A DNA stretch of 36,680 nt, taken from positions 1-36,680 of the forward strand of contig JADIYN010000050.1 of NCBI GenBank assembly GCA_016705335.1. The letters run 5' to 3'. Below are positions 32,870 to 36,680 of this stretch, one piece after another; the first letter of the stretch is position 1; every line of letters starts with the position of its first letter. The notes under the pieces are model-generated. The model saw only the letters and a list, made by a program, of their open reading frames with translations. It had not been told where the DNA came from and did not search any database. Made by a program: the position numbers and the translations under genes. Source of the stretch: Draconibacterium sp. GTDB taxonomy: Bacteria > Bacteroidota > Bacteroidia > Bacteroidales > Prolixibacteraceae.

Positions 32870-34720
32870 ATGAAACAAATTCAATTAATTAAGGCGTTAA
32901 AAATTTCAATGTCGGTTCTTTTTATTTTTGTGTCAGTTTTAACTTGCTTAGCCAAAGATATTTATGTGTCGCCAAAAGGAAACGACAATAATCCGGGGAC
33001 AATAAAACTGCCCCTGCAAACCATTCATCAGGCAAAAATAATGGCTGATGAAGTTTTGGGAAATGGAACTGAAAAGGAAGTAACAGTTTGGCTGGCTGAC
33101 GGTATTTATCAGTTTACTGAACCCCTTGTTTTTGAAACATTGGAAACAGCACAAATCAATGTGAAACTGAATTTCAATGCTGAAAAAGGTTCAAATCCTG
33201 TGATTTCAGGAGGCGTTCAAATTATAGGCTGGACAAAAAACAGTGAAGGGTTTTGGGAAGCGCGGTTACCTGAAAATATGGATAGATCAACCAGAATCAG
33301 GGAACTTTTTGTTAATGGGAAAAGGGCGGTAAGGGCAAGATTTCCAAACGAAGGATATTTAAATATTAAAAAGGCCGGGGCTGATCACCGCACCAATTTC
33401 TATTTCGAAAAAGGAGATTTTCCGGTTCCTGCGAATGTGAAAGATGTTGAACTGATTTTACTTCACGACTGGTCGATTTCCAGAATAGCTGTTAAAGAAA
33501 TAAATATTGACGAAAGCAAACTTACCGCGGTGGATTCTATAGGAGCCCGACAACCTGAGTTTTTTAATATTGACAATTGGGAACCCAATCCACGCTATTT
33601 TTTGGAAAATGCTGCTGAGTTTTTGGATGCCGATTTTGAATGGTATTTCGATGCGAATAAAAACCAGCTTTTATTGAAATTGCCTGAAAATCAAAATCCC
33701 GAAACTTCAAAAATTGTTGTGCCTGTTTCAAAAGGATTGGTGCAACTGAGTGGAACTGAAAACAATCCTTTAAAAAATATACATTTTGAAGGAATTACCT
33801 TTGAAAATAGTGCATGGAACATTCCCGAAAAAGGTTATTGCGGTGTTCAGGCCTGTCATTTTGATCCGCGTCCCGATACCGAAGGTTGGTCAGTGGTTCC
33901 GGCAGCAGTTTATGCCGAATGGACTGAAAATTTATCTTTCAGAAATTGTGCTTTTCAAAATTTAGGCGGTTCAGGTTTGTGGTTTTCTACAGGTTGTAAA
34001 AACTGTTCGGTTGAAAACGCTGCTTTCTTTGACATTTCTGGAAACGGAATTATGATTGGCGAAGGTCAGGATCGGTTAGTAGATGGAAAACCGTGGTGGC
34101 AGGTTGCACCAAATCAGGTTGCACAGGGAAATACAATTGAAAATTGCACGGTAAAAAACTGTGGTACGCAATTTTTTGGTGCAGTTGGCATTTGGTGCGG
34201 TTTGACTGCTGAAACAACAATCCGCAACAACGAAATTTCAGATTTACCTTATTCCGGAATTTCAATCGGATGGATGTGGAGCCCGGTGCCAACGCCGTGT
34301 CGCGCAAATGTAATTGATGGAAATCACATTCATGATATAATGCAAATTTTGAGTGATGGTGGTGGAATTTATATGCTTGGTTTACAACCCGGCAGCAAAA
34401 TCACAAACAACCAAATTCATGATGTAAAAGTAAATGCCGGTCGTGCCGAAAGTAACGGAATGTTCCTCGATGAAGGTACAACAGATGTTTTGGTAGAAAA
34501 CAACCTTATTTATAACATTGCCAAATCGCCGTTGCGTTTTCACAGAGCCACAATAAATTTAGTAAAAGACAATTTCCTGTTTTGCACCGGCGATAATCCG
34601 CCAATCCGCTACAACACGACCAAAGAAGATGATATTAAGAAAGTGGGGAATAAAGTGTTTTTGGGGAAGGAGATTGATTATGAAAAGGAACTAAATACTG
34701 CAATAAAAAAATGGAAATAA
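32870..34720 (+). CDS. Secreted right-handed parallel beta-helix protein (pectate-lyase-like fold)
   Basis: A 616-residue exported protein. The signal peptide (about 1-29) ends before KDIYVSPKGNDNNPGTIKLP, the usual opening of DUF1565/beta-helix glycan-active proteins. An N-terminal beta-sandwich-like insertion (about 100-290, GRSTRIRELFVNGKRAVRAR-like region) is followed by repeated beta-helix coils (about 300-590) rich in Asn and Gly: FRNCAFQNLGGSGLWFSTGC, NGIMIGEG, IRNNEISDLPYSGISIGWMW, HIHDIMQILSDGGGIY and NGMFLDEG. Members act on polysaccharides or are uncharacterised; the catalytic residues are not evident to me. Its neighbour is a glycosyltransferase, but no SusCD or sulfatase genes are near, so it does not look like a polysaccharide-utilisation locus. 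Confidence 0.85.
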   Translation: MKQIQLIKALKISMSVLFIFVSVLTCLAKDIYVSPKGNDNNPGTIKLPLQTIHQAKIMADEVLGNGTEKEVTVWLADGIYQFTEPLVFETLETAQINVKLNFNAEKGSNPVISGGVQIIGWTKNSEGFWEARLPENMDRSTRIRELFVNGKRAVRARFPNEGYLNIKKAGADHRTNFYFEKGDFPVPANVKDVELILLHDWSISRIAVKEINIDESKLTAVDSIGARQPEFFNIDNWEPNPRYFLENAAEFLDADFEWYFDANKNQLLLKLPENQNPETSKIVVPVSKGLVQLSGTENNPLKNIHFEGITFENSAWNIPEKGYCGVQACHFDPRPDTEGWSVVPAAVYAEWTENLSFRNCAFQNLGGSGLWFSTGCKNCSVENAAFFDISGNGIMIGEGQDRLVDGKPWWQVAPNQVAQGNTIENCTVKNCGTQFFGAVGIWCGLTAETTIRNNEISDLPYSGISIGWMWSPVPTPCRANVIDGNHIHDIMQILSDGGGIYMLGLQPGSKITNNQIHDVKVNAGRAESNGMFLDEGTTDVLVENNLIYNIAKSPLRFHRATINLVKDNFLFCTGDNPPIRYNTTKEDDIKKVGNKVFLGKEIDYEKELNTAIKKWK

Positions 34721-34768
34721 GCGGTAGTTTTTGAGATTCAAAATAGATTTAACTAAACTGGTTCATTA

Positions 34769-36304
34769 ATGAGCATATCAAAAAAAAGCATAATTCTTCT
34801 CTTTTTTGTGTTGCTGAAATTTGCACTTCAATATTTCGCAATAAATCCGGTTTACGAGTTACAACGCGATGAGTTTCTGCACCTCGATTTAGGCAAACAT
34901 TTGGCGTGGGGCTATACTTCGGTTCCGCCGGTTACTTCATGGATTTCATATGTCATTTTAATTCTGGGGAATTCGGTTTTCTGGGTTAAGTTTTTTCCTG
35001 CGTTATTTGGGGCATTAACAATTGTTGTTGTCTGGAAGACCATCGAAGAATTAAACGGGAAAATGTTTGCGTTGATAATGGGTGCAGTTTCTGTAACTTA
35101 TAGCGCGCTGCTGCGCATAAATACACTGTACCAACCCAATTCGCTTGAGTATTTAATGTGGACTCTTTTGTTTTTTATTGTCATTAAATTTATCAATTCA
35201 GAAAATAACAAATGGCTGTGGCTGGCGGCAGTGACGCTTGCAATTGGCTTTCTGAACAAATACAACATTACATTTTTGATGCTTGGTTTATTGCCTGCTT
35301 TGGCCATTTCGACACATCGTAAAATATTCCTGAACAAACATTTTTATTTCTCATTGTTCTTCGGATTATTGCTTGTTTCCCCCAATTTAATCTGGCAATA
35401 TCAAAACGGTTTTCCTGTTTTTCATCACCTGAAAACGCTTGCAGAAACGCAGTTGGTAAATGTTGACCGATTTGGTTTTTTAAAGGCGCAACTTCTGTTC
35501 TTCGCCGGTTCATTATTTGTAATCATTTTTGCATTTATTTCATTTTTCAGATATCCACCTTTTCGGCAATTCAGGTTTTTCTTTTGGTCAACCCTATTTA
35601 CACTGGCTATTTTTACCTGGTTTAAAGCCAAAAGTTATTATGCCATCGGGCTTTACCCGGTTTTGCTGGCATTTGGATCAGTTTATCTCGAAAAATTGCT
35701 TAGCAGAGATTGGTTGAAGTATCTGAAACCTATAGCTGTTTTGTTTCCTGTGCTCGTAATGATTCCCATGTTTCGGATTATGATGCCGGTTTTGTCACCG
35801 TCTGAAATCATTCAAAAGAAAGAGATTTTTCAGAAGATTGGTTTGCTGAGGTGGGAAGATGGAAAAGAGCACCAAATTCCGCAGGATTTTGCCGATATGC
35901 TGGGTTGGAAAGAGTTGGCAGGTATAGTTGATGAAACCTTTGAAAGCCTCGAAAACGGAGAAAACACAATTATTCATTGCGATAATTATGGACAGGCCGG
36001 TGCAATTAATTTTTATTCGAAGCAAAAATATACCCAGGCAGTTTCGATGAATGCCGATTACATAAACTGGTATCCTTTGGATGAAATGGAAATTGAAAAT
36101 GTCATTCTTGTAAAAAGTATTTATGACAAGGACAAAAACCGGGAACGCGAAAGGGCATTTTTTGATTCAGTTGATTTGGTTGGCGAAATTTCAAACCCAT
36201 TTGCACGCGAAAAAGGGACAAAAGTTTATTTGTTGAAAAGCGCCAAAATATCGGTAAATGATATTCTCCGCGAAGAAATCAGGAAAAACAAAAATAATTA
36301 TTAG
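34769..36304 (+). CDS. Integral-membrane glycosyltransferase, GT39/GT83 (ArnT/PMT) type
   Basis: Uses a lipid-phosphate-linked sugar to glycosylate a lipid or protein outside the inner membrane. The 511-residue protein has roughly ten transmembrane segments in residues 1-335 and a soluble C-terminal part (about 345-511). The first extracytoplasmic loop reads YELQRDEFLHLDLGKHLAWG then SVPPVTSWI; the RDE acidic pair is the conserved catalytic/metal motif of these enzymes. LNKYNITFLMLGLLPAL and FKAKSYYAIGLYPVLLAFGS are further family landmarks. Acceptor unknown. It follows the beta-helix protein gene by 48 bp, so co-transcription is likely. The stop is 13 bp from the convergent E2 gene. Confidence 0.9.
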   Translation: MSISKKSIILLFFVLLKFALQYFAINPVYELQRDEFLHLDLGKHLAWGYTSVPPVTSWISYVILILGNSVFWVKFFPALFGALTIVVVWKTIEELNGKMFALIMGAVSVTYSALLRINTLYQPNSLEYLMWTLLFFIVIKFINSENNKWLWLAAVTLAIGFLNKYNITFLMLGLLPALAISTHRKIFLNKHFYFSLFFGLLLVSPNLIWQYQNGFPVFHHLKTLAETQLVNVDRFGFLKAQLLFFAGSLFVIIFAFISFFRYPPFRQFRFFFWSTLFTLAIFTWFKAKSYYAIGLYPVLLAFGSVYLEKLLSRDWLKYLKPIAVLFPVLVMIPMFRIMMPVLSPSEIIQKKEIFQKIGLLRWEDGKEHQIPQDFADMLGWKELAGIVDETFESLENGENTIIHCDNYGQAGAINFYSKQKYTQAVSMNADYINWYPLDEMEIENVILVKSIYDKDKNRERERAFFDSVDLVGEISNPFAREKGTKVYLLKSAKISVNDILREEIRKNKNNY

Positions 36305-36317
36305 GATAAAACCTGTA

Positions 36318-36680
36318 TTAAAACATTGACATTGAAGGATCGGGTTTTGTATCCAGAATCTCAGGATTTTTTGCAACTTGTTTGATATACCTGAAAAGCC
36401 TTCCTCCGTGCGAGCCGTCAACAACACGGTGGTCGAGTGTTGAAGAAAGCAACATTACCCTTCTAACAACTACTTCGTCGTTTACAACTATCGGTTTTTT
36501 ATTTATCGATCCAAGTACAAACACAAACGAAATATTCGATGAGGGCAGAAGCGAACCAAAACCTGTGTCAAGTCCAACAGTCCCGATATTTGAAATAACA
36601 TAAGATCCAAAACTGTTTGAATCAAGCCCAATCACCGGCATTGAAATACCCCAGTTTATAGTGATTGTTTGATAAATCTT
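36318..36680 (-). CDS. Dihydrolipoamide acyltransferase (2-oxoacid dehydrogenase E2), C-terminal part, cut by the window edge
   Basis: C-terminal catalytic end of an E2 acyltransferase, which transfers acyl groups from lipoyl to CoA in a pyruvate, branched-chain or 2-oxoglutarate dehydrogenase complex. The frame is open to the right edge of the window. Visible family features are SFGSYVISNIGTVGLDTGFG, then the catalytic DHRVVDGSHGG (HxxxDG motif), with the final helix LFRYIKQVAKNPEIL and a short tail. Only about 120 residues are in view, so the lipoyl and binding domains and the substrate class cannot be judged. Confidence 0.9.
   Translation of the reverse strand, partial: KIYQTITINWGISMPVIGLDSNSFGSYVISNIGTVGLDTGFGSLLPSSNISFVFVLGSINKKPIVVNDEVVVRRVMLLSSTLDHRVVDGSHGGRLFRYIKQVAKNPEILDTKPDPSMSMF

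Overview
The window looks like a chromosomal segment of an anaerobic or fermentative Bacteroidota, probably order Marinilabiliales or a relative. The signs are low GC, promoters of the Bacteroidota TAnnTTTG type without clear Shine-Dalgarno sites, a carboxypeptidase-regulatory-like protein, a four-helix-bundle (S23-type) gene, PdxB, a PaaK/ACT pair and a VorB-type 2-oxoacid:ferredoxin oxidoreductase. No tRNA, rRNA, phage, insertion sequence or CRISPR array was seen.

Layout. 1-1680: the broken end of an unknown carboxypeptidase-regulatory-like gene, then a gene-free stretch with a 21-bp minisatellite and an inverted pair of REP-like hairpins. 1708-10544 (minus strand): a sugar-acid run headed by a LacI-type regulator, then an SDR (D-mannonate oxidoreductase-like), a 2-keto-3-deoxygluconate kinase, a decayed four-helix-bundle gene, a LarA-like (nickel-pincer) racemase/epimerase, a Gfo/Idh/MocA oxidoreductase, pdxB and gnd. 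10776-11585: an M48 lipoprotein protease. 12015-14330 (plus): one long reading frame, split by two single-base indels, that joins a cyclic-nucleotide-binding domain, a complete acetate/propionate kinase and a complete PduL phosphotransacylase. 14526-22925 (minus): PaaK, an ACT protein, prephenate dehydratase, an unusual flavodoxin, an aminotransferase, a Crp/Fnr regulator and a four-subunit 2-oxoacid:ferredoxin oxidoreductase. 23070-28766 (minus): glycogen phosphorylase, a DUF4056 protein and a gamma-glutamyltransferase. 28964-36304 (plus): a CDF transporter, an AddB-like PD-(D/E)XK nuclease, a parallel beta-helix protein and a GT39/83-type glycosyltransferase. 36318-36680 is the C-terminal end of a 2-oxoacid dehydrogenase E2.

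How the genes may work together. The central genes suggest an amino-acid or 2-oxoacid fermentation module. The aminotransferase makes a 2-oxoacid, the ferredoxin oxidoreductase (with flavodoxin or ferredoxin) makes acyl-CoA, and the convergent fusion could turn acyl-CoA into acyl phosphate and then acid plus ATP in one polypeptide, perhaps gated by a nucleotide. PaaK with ACT and PheA point to aromatic acids. The Crp/Fnr gene lies beside a palindrome placed near -43 of the oxidoreductase promoter.

Two window-wide patterns matter. First, nine genes carry single-base indels, mostly in homopolymers, while others are perfectly open; this looks more like uneven consensus error than pseudogenes, but raw reads must decide. 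Second, intergenic gaps are filled with structured repeats: phase-continuous 7-bp arrays often in inverted arms (one pair brackets the four-helix-bundle gene), GC-rich palindromes between operon genes (one apparently inserted in the coding start of the Gfo/Idh gene), and REPIN-like pairs.
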